From: Jiulongibacter sp.
Lineage (GTDB): Bacteria; Bacteroidota; Bacteroidia; Cytophagales; Spirosomataceae
DNA: 64,000 nt
Assembly: GCA_024645245.1 (NCBI GenBank)
Contig: JAHEBN010000001.1
Location: 28,317 to 92,316 of the forward strand
Reading direction: 5' to 3'
Position numbers and translations under genes: made by a program. Under the pieces are notes generated by a model that was not told where the DNA came from, made no database searches, and worked only from the letters and a program-made list of their open reading frames with translations. Shown here piece by piece: positions 26,097 through 35,254 of this stretch (the first letter of the stretch is position 1; every line of letters begins with the position of its first letter).

Positions 26097-27368
26097 TTAC
26101 GCAATCATCTCAAACCCACAAAAAGCTTGCAAAACCTTCGGCACTTTTATGCCATCTGCTGTCTGATTATTTTCCAGAATAGAAGCCAGAATACGTGGTA
26201 GTGCCAAAGCAGATCCATTCAGGGTATGCAAAAGCTGGGTTTTGCCATCTACTTTGTATCTCAACTTCAGCCTGTTTGCCTGATACGTTTCAAAATTAGA
26301 AACTGAACTTACTTCGAGCCAACGTTCCTGAGCTGCAGAGTAAACTTCAAAATCATACGTAAGTGCAGAAGTGAAGCCCATATCACCGCCACAGAGTCTT
26401 AAAATACGGTAAGGCAATTCCAGTTTCTCCAATAATCCTTTTACATGCTCCACCATTTCGTCTAAAGCCTGATACGATTCTTCCGGCTTACGTACCTGCA
26501 CAATCTCCACTTTATCAAATTGATGCAATCTGTTCAGTCCGCGTACATGAGCCCCCCAGCTACCCGCTTCCCGGCGAAAACAAGGCGTATAACCTACATT
26601 TTTTACAGGCAGCTCATTTTCACTCAAAATTACATCTCGATACATGTTTGTAATCGGTACTTCGGCGGTAGGTATCAGGTATAAATCATCGGCAGTGGCG
26701 TGGTACATCTGGCCTTCTTTGTCTGGCAACTGACCTGTTCCAAAGCCCGAAGCGGCATTGATTACAATGGGAGTTTGCACTTCCATATAACCGGCTTTTT
26801 CGGCTTCATTCAAGAAAAAATTGATTAATGCCCGCTGTATTTTGGCTCCTTTTCCTTTATAAAATGGGAAACCAGCACCCGATACCTTATTACCCAGATC
26901 AAAATCTATGATGTCGTATTTCTTTATTAAATCCCAATGCGGCTGAGATCCCTCAGGCAAAACCGGTATTTCTCCATGTTTATAAACTTCCAGGTTATCT
27001 TCTGCAGAACGGCCCGAAGGGACTATCTCATTCGGCAGATTCGGAATCGTGACCAGCATTTCGTGCATGGCAGTTTCCAGTATTTTCAGATTATCTTCCA
27101 GTTGTTTGGAATCTACTTTAAGATCGGCAGTTTTTTGCTTGATTGATTCTGCTTCCTCCTTTTTTCCGGCTTTCATTAAGCCACCTATTTCTTTGGCCAG
27201 GGCATTGGCTTCTGCCAGTTTCTGGTCCAGTTCCGACTGCGTCTCACGTCTTTTCAGGTCAATGGCCAAAAGATTATCAACCACCTCTTCGGCATCTTTA
27301 AAATTCCGTTTATTAAGTCCGGCTATGGTTCTTTCTTTATTTTCTCGTACAAAAGCTAATTGCAGCAT
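26097..27368 (-). CDS. serS: Seryl-tRNA synthetase
   Basis: 423 residues, normal length. The N-terminal tRNA-binding coiled coil (about 25-105) is rich in K, E, L, followed by class II motifs: motif 2 around CFRREAGSWG with GLNRLHQFDKVE, and motif 3 at GSALALPRILASILEN. It charges tRNA-Ser in the cytoplasm. It is the last gene of a tight minus-strand run lysC, GNAT, DinB-like, serS, with 3 bases to its upstream neighbour. Confidence 0.98.
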   Translation of the reverse strand: MLQLAFVRENKERTIAGLNKRNFKDAEEVVDNLLAIDLKRRETQSELDQKLAEANALAKEIGGLMKAGKKEEAESIKQKTADLKVDSKQLEDNLKILETAMHEMLVTIPNLPNEIVPSGRSAEDNLEVYKHGEIPVLPEGSQPHWDLIKKYDIIDFDLGNKVSGAGFPFYKGKGAKIQRALINFFLNEAEKAGYMEVQTPIVINAASGFGTGQLPDKEGQMYHATADDLYLIPTAEVPITNMYRDVILSENELPVKNVGYTPCFRREAGSWGAHVRGLNRLHQFDKVEIVQVRKPEESYQALDEMVEHVKGLLEKLELPYRILRLCGGDMGFTSALTYDFEVYSAAQERWLEVSSVSNFETYQANRLKLRYKVDGKTQLLHTLNGSALALPRILASILENNQTADGIKVPKVLQAFCGFEMIA

Positions 27369-27371
27369 CGC

Positions 27372-27812
27372 TTAAAAGTTTTTAATTAATCTTCGGTGGT
27401 AATTGATTTGGCCCATATGATAATTCAAATGGCCCAGCAAATGTATTAAAAAGAAACCGCTTGTCATGTCATCACCAAAAACACGAACCGGATAGTTTTG
27501 ATCCAGATTCTGAGCTGTGATTTTTGCCAGGGTTTCTCTAACAATTATTTGCGTTTCTTCTATTTCTGTAAGTAAGGCTGCCTGAGATATTTGCCCGGCA
27601 AATTCAAACTCCCGATTACGAATGTAGCCACTGTTACCCAACACTGCACCAATAAAATGTTTTAGATTTCCTACTAAATGCATAGCCAGGTTTCCGGCAG
27701 AATTGGTGATTCCTGTTGCTGTTTTAAATAAATCCGACTCCTCATAGGACTCAATTTCTTCTTTCAGTTTTTTCAGGTCTTTTTCAAAAACCTTTGCCAA
27801 TTCATTCTTCAT
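27372..27812 (-). CDS. DinB-like four-helix protein (DUF1572 type)
   Basis: 146 residues of four predicted helices with conserved His at NLAMHLVGNLKHFIG and LIHLLGHLNYHMGQINYHRR, the metal-site pattern of DinB/DUF1572 proteins. Roles in the family range from metal-dependent transferases to unknown stress functions; none can be assigned here. It overlaps the upstream GNAT gene by 4 bases. Confidence 0.85.
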   Translation of the reverse strand: MKNELAKVFEKDLKKLKEEIESYEESDLFKTATGITNSAGNLAMHLVGNLKHFIGAVLGNSGYIRNREFEFAGQISQAALLTEIEETQIIVRETLAKITAQNLDQNYPVRVFGDDMTSGFFLIHLLGHLNYHMGQINYHRRLIKNF

Positions 27813-28270
27813 AATTCTAATTTCATTTTTACATCGCCTCTTTCGTATACCAGTTCTCCATCATTAAAAGGGACTATTCGAAAACCCATTTTTTCATATA
27901 AATGAATAGCTTGGGCTAGTTTACTGCTGGTTATAAGCTCGATTTCTTCCTTTTCCTTTTCTTTACACCATAAAATGCAGTGTTCTATTATTCTTCTCCC
28001 TATTCCTTTATTCTGGTACTTCTCATTTACGGCCATTTTGCCAAGTTCCATGCTATTTTCGGCAGCAGGAATAAGAGCACAAGTACCAATTACAAGATCT
28101 TTTTCAAGTGCAAAGAATATTTCACCGCCAGTTTGAATAATGTACTTTTCGGGATCTGAAAAAACTTCTTTGTCTTTATTTTCAACCCAGAAATAACCCT
28201 CAATCCATGCCAGATTCAAAGAACTGAATGCCTCCAAATACTTTTTCTGATATGGAATTATTTGTATCAA
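27809..28270 (-). CDS. GNAT-family N-acetyltransferase
   Basis: 153 residues with GNAT core ELGKMAVNEKYQNKGIGRRIIEHCI, where QNKGIG is the acetyl-CoA loop, then ELITSSKLAQAIHLYEKMGF. Starts 3 bases after lysC and overlaps the DinB-like gene by 4, so it is a middle gene of the lysC-serS operon. The acetyl acceptor is unknown. Confidence 0.9.
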   Translation of the reverse strand: MIQIIPYQKKYLEAFSSLNLAWIEGYFWVENKDKEVFSDPEKYIIQTGGEIFFALEKDLVIGTCALIPAAENSMELGKMAVNEKYQNKGIGRRIIEHCILWCKEKEKEEIELITSSKLAQAIHLYEKMGFRIVPFNDGELVYERGDVKMKLEL

Positions 28271-28273
28271 TTT

Positions 28274-29605
28274 TTACTCAAAATTAAATAATCCTTCGTT
28301 CAGTGCTTCCAAAGCAGCATTTTTGTTGGTACCATCCACCAGCAATGAGATATTGTGCTCCGATGCACCATAGGAAATCATCCGGATCGGTATACCTTTC
28401 ATAGCTTCCAGAATACGAATCGCGATACCCGGCTTATCTGCAAGGAAATTACCTACAATACAAATAATTGATTGATTGCGGTCATGATCTTCCATTTGGG
28501 CAATCTGACTTAGTTTTTCTGTGATTTTCTCCAGATTCTCCGGATTATCGATGGTTACAGCCACCGAAACCTCCGAAGTGGTAATCATATCGACCGGAGT
28601 TTTAAATTCTTCAAATATTTCGAATACCTTTCTCAAAAATCCATACGCATTCAGCATACGGGTAGAATGTATATAGATAGCGGTTACATTATCTTTTGCA
28701 GCAATGGCTTTGATTTCAGTCTGATTCGAGCTGTCGGCAGTTATCAAAGTTCCAGGTGCCGACGGATCCATGGTATTTTTCAAACGCACCGGCACACCTC
28801 GCATTTTAGCCGGAGTTATGGTACTTGGGTGTAAAATTTTAGCACCGAAATAAGCCAATTCAGCAGCTTCCTCAAAACTTAGTTCGCGAACAGGGAAAGT
28901 ACGTTTCACCACGCGTGGATCATTATTATGCATGCCGTCGATATCTGTCCAGATCTGAATTTCTTCAGCAGTAAGAGCACCACCTATAAGCGAAGCGGTG
29001 TAATCCGAACCTCCACGTTTCAGGTTATCTACTTCACCACGTGGGTTTCTACAGATAAAACCTTGTGTAACGATAATTTGCTTATCGGCTTGAGGAACCA
29101 GCAGTTTCTTCATCAATTTTTCGATGCTTGCCAGTTCAGGTTCTCCGTCTGCATCGATACGCATATAATCCAAAGCGGGTAGTAATACCACACTTTCTCC
29201 TTGCTCTTTCATATAAGCCGTAAACATGCGGGTAGATAGAATTTCCCCTTCGGCCACCAATTCCTTCTGTTTTTTCTGGGTAAAAGGAGCTATTCCAGCC
29301 AAAGAGCGAATAAACCCAAATTCACTGTCAATGATTTTTTTTCCTTCTTCTGATGAAGCCTCAGTGGTATATAATTCCTTTATAAAGCTTTCATAATGAG
29401 CATATAAGGTGACAATTTGTTGTTCAGCATCTCCTATTTTATTAGCCGCTAAAGCTTCTCCTATGGCAATTAAAGCATTGGTAGTTCCGGATAAAGCCGA
29501 TAGCACAACCACTTTTCTTCCCGAATCGGCAGTTACCAATTCTCGGATAGATTTCATTCTTTCGGGCTTTCCTACCGAGGTGCCCCCAAATTTCCAGATT
29601 TGCAT
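28274..29605 (-). CDS. lysC: Aspartate kinase, monofunctional
   Basis: 443 residues. KFGGTSVG (4-11) is the amino-acid kinase phosphate loop; GGSDYTASLIG and the IWTDIDGM segment bind substrate and nucleotide. Two C-terminal ACT domains (about 300-440) would sense the end product. There is no fused homoserine dehydrogenase. It catalyses the first step to lysine, threonine and methionine. As first gene of the lysC-GNAT-DinB-serS run it probably sets expression of all four. Confidence 0.96.
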   Translation of the reverse strand: MQIWKFGGTSVGKPERMKSIRELVTADSGRKVVVLSALSGTTNALIAIGEALAANKIGDAEQQIVTLYAHYESFIKELYTTEASSEEGKKIIDSEFGFIRSLAGIAPFTQKKQKELVAEGEILSTRMFTAYMKEQGESVVLLPALDYMRIDADGEPELASIEKLMKKLLVPQADKQIIVTQGFICRNPRGEVDNLKRGGSDYTASLIGGALTAEEIQIWTDIDGMHNNDPRVVKRTFPVRELSFEEAAELAYFGAKILHPSTITPAKMRGVPVRLKNTMDPSAPGTLITADSSNQTEIKAIAAKDNVTAIYIHSTRMLNAYGFLRKVFEIFEEFKTPVDMITTSEVSVAVTIDNPENLEKITEKLSQIAQMEDHDRNQSIICIVGNFLADKPGIAIRILEAMKGIPIRMISYGASEHNISLLVDGTNKNAALEALNEGLFNFE

Positions 29606-29679
29606 GTTTATCTATATACTTTTTAAGATTTTAGAATATCGATCAATGATATTAATGTTTATTTCTTCCTGGTGTTTTC

Positions 29680-30156
29680 TTAAAAACCCAACATTTTCAC
29701 AGCCGTAATCGCCGCTTCGTCTCCCTTATTTCCATGTTTGCCACCCGATCTTTCCAGGGCTTGCTCATAGGTATTGGGTGTTAATACCCCAAAAATCACA
29801 GGTTTATTGTATTTTAAACTCACATTTGTAAGTCCCTGTGCTACTGCATGATTTATATAATCATTGTGTTTGGTTTCGCCTTGTATCACACAGCCAATTG
29901 CAATTACCGCATCTATATCTTCTTTTTGTGCAAAAACCTGGGCTCCGAAGCTTAGTTCGAAACTTCCGGGAACATTGGTAATAATAATGTTTTCTTCTTT
30001 TGCCCCGTGTTTAAGCAAGGTGGCTATCGCACCATCCCGTAAACCACCGGTGATTTCTTCGTTCCATTCTGCAACTATAATTGCAAACCTTTTATCACTT
30101 ATATCGGGTATTCCGGAAGTATTATAAACTGATAAATTTTTGTGAGCTGTACTCAT
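29680..30156 (-). CDS. ribH: 6,7-dimethyl-8-ribityllumazine synthase
   Basis: 158 residues, normal length. FAIIVAEWNEEITGGL, NVPGSFELSFGAQ, IGCVIQGETKHNDYI (with the catalytic His region) and FGVLTPNTYEQALERSGG are the family blocks. It makes the riboflavin precursor in the penultimate step of synthesis, as a cytoplasmic oligomer. The other rib genes are not in the window. Confidence 0.97.
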   Translation of the reverse strand: MSTAHKNLSVYNTSGIPDISDKRFAIIVAEWNEEITGGLRDGAIATLLKHGAKEENIIITNVPGSFELSFGAQVFAQKEDIDAVIAIGCVIQGETKHNDYINHAVAQGLTNVSLKYNKPVIFGVLTPNTYEQALERSGGKHGNKGDEAAITAVKMLGF

Positions 30157-30175
30157 GTCTTTTTTAAAAATATGG

Positions 30176-30211
30176 TATAAAAAAAGGGATAAACCTGTCA
30201 GGCTTATCCCT
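30176..30211 (-). terminator. Intrinsic terminator after the TPR membrane protein gene
   Basis: 13-base arms (30199-30211 and 30185-30197, one mismatch) followed on the minus strand by a T run. Separates the gene at 30232 from ribH. Confidence 0.85.
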
Positions 30212-30231
30212 AAATATATCTTTTCGGGAAA

Positions 30232-30927
30232 TTATTGGCCTGATTCTGCTTCCAGCCTGGATTTGTATTTCTTGGCTAAAGTTGCTTCTGTGGCGGTTGG
30301 ATAATCTGTTATTAATTCTCCGTAAGCTTCTATTGCCGATTCTGTATTCTTTGCTTCTTCGTAAGCACCAGCCAGTTTCATCAAATAGCCAGGTGTAATA
30401 AACTTATTAGGTTTAAAATCAACTGCCTTTTTGTAATAAGAAATGGCATCGTCCAATTCATTTTTTTCTGCATGTGCATCTCCGATTAAGCAATAAGCTC
30501 TTCCTTGTACTACTTCATCATTAGCATTAAAATTTTCTAATCTTTCAATAGCCTCGTCGTATTTCCCTTGCTTCATATAAATTATACCAACATATAAGTT
30601 AGCTAATTTACCCGCCTTGGTAGAACTATAATCATCAGCAATTTCTAAAAGACCAGCATTACCACCAGCACCATTTAGGGCTAAATTTAGGGAGTCGTTT
30701 TCAAAATAGAAAACCGAATCGTACATTGCCGCCTGTGCTTCCTGATTTTGAGTGGTGGTGTAGTATTTATATCCAAAATAACCCAAAACCACCGCAATGA
30801 TAGCACCACCTGCATAGGTCAATAGATTTTTGTTTTTTGTAAAGAATGATTCGGCCTTTACTATTTCGTGTTGAAGTGCCTCTGCACTTTCGATAAATTC
30901 AAGACCAGTTTTTTCTTTTTTTGCCAT
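30232..30927 (-). CDS. Single-pass TPR protein, YfgM-like
   Basis: 231 residues: short basic N-terminus, one membrane helix (about 37-56, YAGGAIIAVVLGYFGYKYY), and a tetratricopeptide-repeat domain (about 95-225) with YVGIIYMKQGKYDEAIERL and ISYYKKAVDFKPN. The layout resembles YfgM, which helps periplasmic protein folding near the Sec translocon. Whether it plays that role in Bacteroidota is uncertain. It has a terminator downstream and a TAACTTTG promoter element upstream. Confidence 0.88.
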   Translation of the reverse strand: MAKKEKTGLEFIESAEALQHEIVKAESFFTKNKNLLTYAGGAIIAVVLGYFGYKYYTTTQNQEAQAAMYDSVFYFENDSLNLALNGAGGNAGLLEIADDYSSTKAGKLANLYVGIIYMKQGKYDEAIERLENFNANDEVVQGRAYCLIGDAHAEKNELDDAISYYKKAVDFKPNKFITPGYLMKLAGAYEEAKNTESAIEAYGELITDYPTATEATLAKKYKSRLEAESGQ

Positions 30928-30955
30928 TTTTTCTTACTTAAAAAATTTCGAGGTG

Positions 30956-30963
30956 CAAAGTTA
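30956..30963 (-). promoter_or_regulatory. Putative -7 element for the TPR gene
   Basis: TAACTTTG fits TAnnTTTG, 28 bases before the ATG. No clear -33 element. Confidence 0.4.
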
Positions 30964-31111
30964 TAAAATTGATTTTGAACTATGCACATTATATGATAAT
31001 TATTACTAATGATCAGCAACTTCTAAATTTTAACCAAAATTTAAGATTTAATAAAAAAATATCGGTATTGCTTTCCAATACTTCGTACTTCCAGCTTCGA
31101 GCTTTTTCAAC

Positions 31112-32131
31112 CTACTCCATCACAAAAGGATAATCCTCCTGAGCATAAATATCTTTGTAAGCCTCCGAAGGCTCCGGGAATGGGCTCTCTTCAGCAAATT
31201 TCACCGACTCGTCAACAGTAACCTTTATTTTTGCATCGATTTCATCCAATTCCTGCTCTGTGGCTATTCCGCTTGTAAGGATTGTATGTTTTACCATTTC
31301 CACTGGGTCACGCATTTTCCATTCGGCTACTTCTTCTTTAGTGCGGTATTTTTGCGGATCCGACATCGAGTGACCTCTGAAACGGTAGGTTTTAAATTCA
31401 AGAAATGTAGGTCCATCACCTTTTCGAGCTCTATCGGCTGCACGACTCACTGCTTCATGCACCGCTTCCACATCCATGGCATCTACTGGCTCGGCAGGCA
31501 TGTCATAAGCTTCGGCAAGGGTGTATAATTCACGAACATTGGAGCTTCGGCTTACGGCCGTTCCCATGGCATAGCCATTATTTTCTACAACAAAAATTGT
31601 TGGGATTTTCCAGGTCATCGCCATATTAAAAGCTTCATGAAAAGCCCCCTGACGTACCGCACCATCACCCATGTAGCATATACATAGGTTATCAGTTCCC
31701 TTATATTTCTCAGCAAAACCAATACCCGCACCCAAAGGAATCTGAGCACCCACAATACCGTGGCCACCCATAAAACCTACCGAAATATCAAATATATGCA
31801 TCGAGCCACCTTTACCTTTGGTGGTACCAGTAGCTTTTCCATATAACTCAGCCATTATGGCATTTGGCGATGTACCTAGTGCCAGCGGGTGCCCGTGGTC
31901 ACGATAGGCCGTTATATATTTGTCACCTTTTTTCAATGCCGAAACTGCCCCCGAAGAGCAAGCCTCCTGCCCGATATATAAATGACAAAAACCTCTGATT
32001 TTTTGCTGACCGTACAATTGCCCTGCTTTTTCTTCAAATTTACGCTGAAGCTGCATTGACTCGTACCAGTAAATATATTGCTCTTTCGAATACTTAACCT
32101 TCGCTGCCTCTTTCTTTTTGCTTGCTGCCAT
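31112..32131 (-). CDS. pdhA: Pyruvate dehydrogenase E1 component, alpha subunit
   Basis: 339 residues. The thiamine diphosphate motif runs from GDGAVRQGAFHEAFN to NNGYAMGT; RDHGHPLALG and GKGGSMHIF are substrate and phosphorylation-loop segments, and FRGHSMSDPQKYR is typical of PDH alpha. It converts pyruvate with the beta subunit, feeding the lipoyl-E2. No beta or E2 gene adjoins it here, so the complex is encoded elsewhere. A TATTTTTG element at 32168-32175 is its likely promoter. Confidence 0.95.
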   Translation of the reverse strand: MAASKKKEAAKVKYSKEQYIYWYESMQLQRKFEEKAGQLYGQQKIRGFCHLYIGQEACSSGAVSALKKGDKYITAYRDHGHPLALGTSPNAIMAELYGKATGTTKGKGGSMHIFDISVGFMGGHGIVGAQIPLGAGIGFAEKYKGTDNLCICYMGDGAVRQGAFHEAFNMAMTWKIPTIFVVENNGYAMGTAVSRSSNVRELYTLAEAYDMPAEPVDAMDVEAVHEAVSRAADRARKGDGPTFLEFKTYRFRGHSMSDPQKYRTKEEVAEWKMRDPVEMVKHTILTSGIATEQELDEIDAKIKVTVDESVKFAEESPFPEPSEAYKDIYAQEDYPFVME

Positions 32132-32167
32132 AGTGATGTTACGCTTAGAATCTTATTAAAAGGACTG

Positions 32168-32175
32168 CAAAAATA
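32168..32175 (-). promoter_or_regulatory. Putative -7 element for pdhA
   Basis: TATTTTTG on the minus strand, 36 bases before the start; a TTTC lies 20 bases further upstream in place of TTTG. Confidence 0.45.
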
Positions 32176-32265
32176 AGGATTAAACCTTTACAGCCGAAAA
32201 TTATCATTTATTTAAATATTTAACCAAGCAGAAAGTCTGTTTTGGGGCTGCCCATGCTACAGCAT

Positions 32266-32364
32266 GGTCGGGCTATACGCTCCCGCTTTTTATGGGAGGC
32301 ATTGGTGCTTATCGGCAACTGCCCAGAGCCCATAAAAGAGCTCCGCTGCTATCCCTCAGCCGGC
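32266..32364. repeat. G+C-rich repeat with GGTCGGGCT...CTCAGC ends, copy 1
   Basis: Opens GGTCGGGCTATACGCTCCCGC and closes CTATCCCTCAGCCGGC, enclosing inverted words GGGCTC-like pairs (ATGGGAGG / CCCATAAA). A shorter relative is at 48631-48698. The 460-base gap 32132-32591 holds this element, the pdhA promoter on the left and a TAACTTTG element (32555-32562) for recF on the right; no gene seen. Confidence 0.65.
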
Positions 32365-32554
32365 TTACGCACGATTTCCCTATGTGACCTATGTGTTAAA
32401 AAAAAGTAAACTCATAGCCACAATAGAATTACGTAGATTTTAAAATAGGATAATTAATGATACGTAAAATTTTGATTTCCAGGTTCCTGAAATTAAAACA
32501 CTAAACATCTGCCTATTGACATACTCACCTATTTCCATCATCTATATTATAATT

Positions 32555-32562
32555 TAACTTTG
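32555..32562 (+). promoter_or_regulatory. Putative -7 element for recF
   Basis: TAACTTTG matches TAnnTTTG, 30 bases before the ATG. TTTC about 20 bases upstream stands in for the -33 TTTG. Confidence 0.45.
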
Positions 32563-32591
32563 GCATTCCACCAAAACCTCCTCATTTTTGC

Positions 32592-33680
32592 ATGAATATG
32601 CACATCAGTAAAATTTTCCTTTCCAATTTCCGGAATTACGAAGAGCAAGCTTTCGAGTTTTCTCCTCAGGTAAATTGCATTGTGGGCGATAATGGAAGCG
32701 GGAAAACCAACCTGATCGATGCCATTTATTTTTTGGCTCTTACTAAAAGTTCACTGCATAATCACGATCTGCTAAGTATAAAGCACGAAGAAGATTATAT
32801 GCTTTTTGAAGGTTTATTTGAAGATAAAAATCAAACTGATCGCATTACTATCTCCATGCAGAGGGGTTTGAAAAAAAATGTATTAACCAATAAACAACCT
32901 TACGAACGCATTTCCGACCACATCGGCAAATATCCCGTAGTATTAATAGCACCCGACGACACCGACCTGATTCGCGACGGCAGCGAGACACGCAGGCGGC
33001 TTTTTGATGGAATTATATCTCAATTCGACAATAACTATTTGGCTGACTATCAAAAATATAACAGACTGCTGGAGCAAAGAAACAGCCTGCTGAAGCAATT
33101 TTCAGAGCGACAATATTTTGATCAGGCATTATTAGATATTTATTCTGAGCCGCTTTTAGAAACCGGCCTCAGTTTGCATCAGCAGCGATTTGATTTCCTG
33201 CAAAAGTTTTTACCGATAGTAAAGCAACATTACGATCAGATAAGCGAACATAAAGAAAATATCGAGATAGTATATAATTCAGAGCTGGGCGATCCTCGAT
33301 TCAGAGAAATTTTCAAAGCCAATGAGTTTGCCGATCGCCAGGCACAACGAACCCTGAAAGGTATCCATAAAGATGATTTTCTGTTTGAATTCAATGAGTT
33401 TCCTCTGAAAAAATTTGGCTCACAAGGGCAGAAAAAGTCTTTTATTATGGCTTTACGTCTGGCTCAATTTGATTTATTGGAAAAAGAAAAGGGGAAAAAA
33501 CCCATATTACTATTGGATGATATTTTTGACAAACTAGACGATCACCGTATTCACCAACTTATAGAAAGTATTGCTCAGGGAAAATTTGGCCAGGTATTTA
33601 TCACAGATGCTCGCCCTGAGAGATCCGAAAAACTGGTTCAGAAACTCACACAGGAAGTTAAGTTTATTAAAACCTGTTGA
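32592..33680 (+). CDS. recF: DNA replication/repair protein RecF
   Basis: 362 residues. Walker A GDNGSGKTN (about 33-41), ABC-type signature FGSQGQKKS, and Walker B ILLLDDIFDKLD, followed by QVFITDARPE, are the RecF ATPase core. It loads RecA with RecO and RecR at single-strand gaps. An upstream in-frame Met two codons later (MHIS) is an alternative start. It converges on the aminotransferase gene. Here it is not next to dnaA or gyrB. Confidence 0.95.
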   Translation: MNMHISKIFLSNFRNYEEQAFEFSPQVNCIVGDNGSGKTNLIDAIYFLALTKSSLHNHDLLSIKHEEDYMLFEGLFEDKNQTDRITISMQRGLKKNVLTNKQPYERISDHIGKYPVVLIAPDDTDLIRDGSETRRRLFDGIISQFDNNYLADYQKYNRLLEQRNSLLKQFSERQYFDQALLDIYSEPLLETGLSLHQQRFDFLQKFLPIVKQHYDQISEHKENIEIVYNSELGDPRFREIFKANEFADRQAQRTLKGIHKDDFLFEFNEFPLKKFGSQGQKKSFIMALRLAQFDLLEKEKGKKPILLLDDIFDKLDDHRIHQLIESIAQGKFGQVFITDARPERSEKLVQKLTQEVKFIKTC

Positions 33681-33733
33681 TCTCAGTTATGATTTGTAGA
33701 AGATTAAGATAAAACGGACAATAAATTTAAAAA

Positions 33734-33775
33734 ATAAAGCCCCGCTTGCATGCACAAACGAGGCTTTATAATTAT
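33734..33775. terminator. Shared terminator between converging recF and aminotransferase genes
   Basis: Arms ATAAAGCCCCG (33734-33744) and CGAGGCTTTAT (33759-33769), one mismatch, flanked by A and T runs on both sides. Confidence 0.75.
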
Positions 33776-33786
33776 CCAATTAAAAT

Positions 33787-35001
33787 TTACTTTAAAGTAG
33801 CCACAGCCGTTTTGATACGCTCAATAGCTTCCAACAAATTTTCGTCAGAAGCAGCCGTTGAGATACGAATACAATTGGGTGCACCAAAACCCGAACCCGA
33901 AACTGTAGCAACATAAGCTTTTTCAAGCAACCACATTGATAAATCGTCGGCGTCTTTGATTTCAGTTTCTCCATCTGTTTTTCCGAAATAAGTGCTAACA
34001 TCCGGGAATGCATAAAAAGCACCATCCGGTATGTTTACTTTAAAGCCTGGAATTGCCTTAAGCCCGTCTACCACCAAGCCTCTTCTGCGTAAATAAGCTT
34101 CCTTCATTATAGCAGGGGCACTCATATCATCCCAGGCCACTACCGAGGCTTTCTGAGCGATATGGTTGGTGCCTGATGTTACCTGTCCTTGTAATTTGTC
34201 GATACCATCCACAATCCATTTGGCGGCACCAATAAAACCTATTCTCCAGCCGGTCATGGCAAAACCTTTCGCCATACCGTTTACGGTAATCACTCTGTCT
34301 TTTATTGCAGGAATAGAGCCAATGCTAAAGTGGCCTTCTTCTAAAAAGTTGATATACTCATATATTTCATCTGCCAACACAAAAATGTTTTCGTGTTTTT
34401 CAACAATCGCCGCTATTTTTCTCAATTCAGCCTCGCTGTAAACAGAGCCAGTAGGGTTATTTGGCGAAGCATACATAATCATTTTTGTTTTGGGAGTAAT
34501 CGCAGCTTCGATTTGTTCCGGTGTTACTTTGAAATCGTTTTCAAAAGCACCATTCAAAACCACCGCCTTGCCATCTGCCAGCTTTACCATTTCCGAATAA
34601 CTCACCCAATAAGGAGCTAAAATGATAACCTCATCACCCGGATTGATCAATACCTGAATAGCATTGGCAAGGGAGTGCTTGGCACCGGTTGAAACAATTA
34701 TATTCTCTGGTTTCCAATCTATATTATTGTCGCGTTTAAACTTGTCTGCAATAGCTTTACGCAACTCAGCGATACCCGAAACGGGCGTATAATTGTGAAA
34801 ACCACCATCAATTGCAGCTTTAGCAGCTTCGCAAATGTGTTTGGGTGTTTTAAAATCAGGCTCACCAACCGAAAGGTTGATAACTTTGTGCCCTTGAGCG
34901 GCAATTTCTCTTGATTTTTTCGACATCGCCAGTGTTGCCGATTCCTCAAGATTGTTAATTCTGTCGGCCAATAAAGCCGTACTTTCTAATACTGCAGACA
35001 T
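33787..35001 (-). CDS. Class I PLP-dependent aminotransferase, aspartate type
   Basis: I start at ATG 34999-35001 (MSAVLESTALLADRI), 404 residues, because earlier residues are unlike the family and the better promoter spacing supports it; an ATG at 35025 is in frame. SVGEPDFKTP, ASPNNPTGSVYS, ADEIYEYI and NGMAKGFAMTGWRIG (with the PLP-binding Lys) define the aspartate/aromatic aminotransferase group. Broad amino-acid transamination is likely. A TAATTTTG element lies at 35081-35088. Confidence 0.93.
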   Translation of the reverse strand: MSAVLESTALLADRINNLEESATLAMSKKSREIAAQGHKVINLSVGEPDFKTPKHICEAAKAAIDGGFHNYTPVSGIAELRKAIADKFKRDNNIDWKPENIIVSTGAKHSLANAIQVLINPGDEVIILAPYWVSYSEMVKLADGKAVVLNGAFENDFKVTPEQIEAAITPKTKMIMYASPNNPTGSVYSEAELRKIAAIVEKHENIFVLADEIYEYINFLEEGHFSIGSIPAIKDRVITVNGMAKGFAMTGWRIGFIGAAKWIVDGIDKLQGQVTSGTNHIAQKASVVAWDDMSAPAIMKEAYLRRRGLVVDGLKAIPGFKVNIPDGAFYAFPDVSTYFGKTDGETEIKDADDLSMWLLEKAYVATVSGSGFGAPNCIRISTAASDENLLEAIERIKTAVATLK

Positions 35002-35080
35002 TTTGTTTAAATTATTGGTAAACAATGATTTATTGATCTCGATTTTTCCTGTAACCTAACAGGGCTCACGAAATCGGGTG

Positions 35081-35088
35081 CAAAATTA
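35081..35088 (-). promoter_or_regulatory. Putative -7 element for the aminotransferase
   Basis: TAATTTTG on the minus strand; TTTC about 20 bases upstream. It lies 79 bases before the chosen start. Confidence 0.4.
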
Positions 35089-35254
35089 GTTGCTTATTTT
35101 GGGTTTATGAAAGGAAAGGTGGAAAAAGAAGAGAAAGAAAAAAGGAAAGCAAAAAAGTAAGGCTGAATTTTAAATTGGCAACAATTTTAATAAAAACATC
35201 AAAAATTACCATTTAATACCTATATGAATTTCCTTTTAAAAAAAGCCATTCCAA

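Noticed and set aside
32266..32364. tRNA or riboswitch in the G+C-rich stretch
   Set aside because: No cloverleaf arms, no T-loop motif and no known aptamer pattern; similarity to 48631-48698 points to a repeat.
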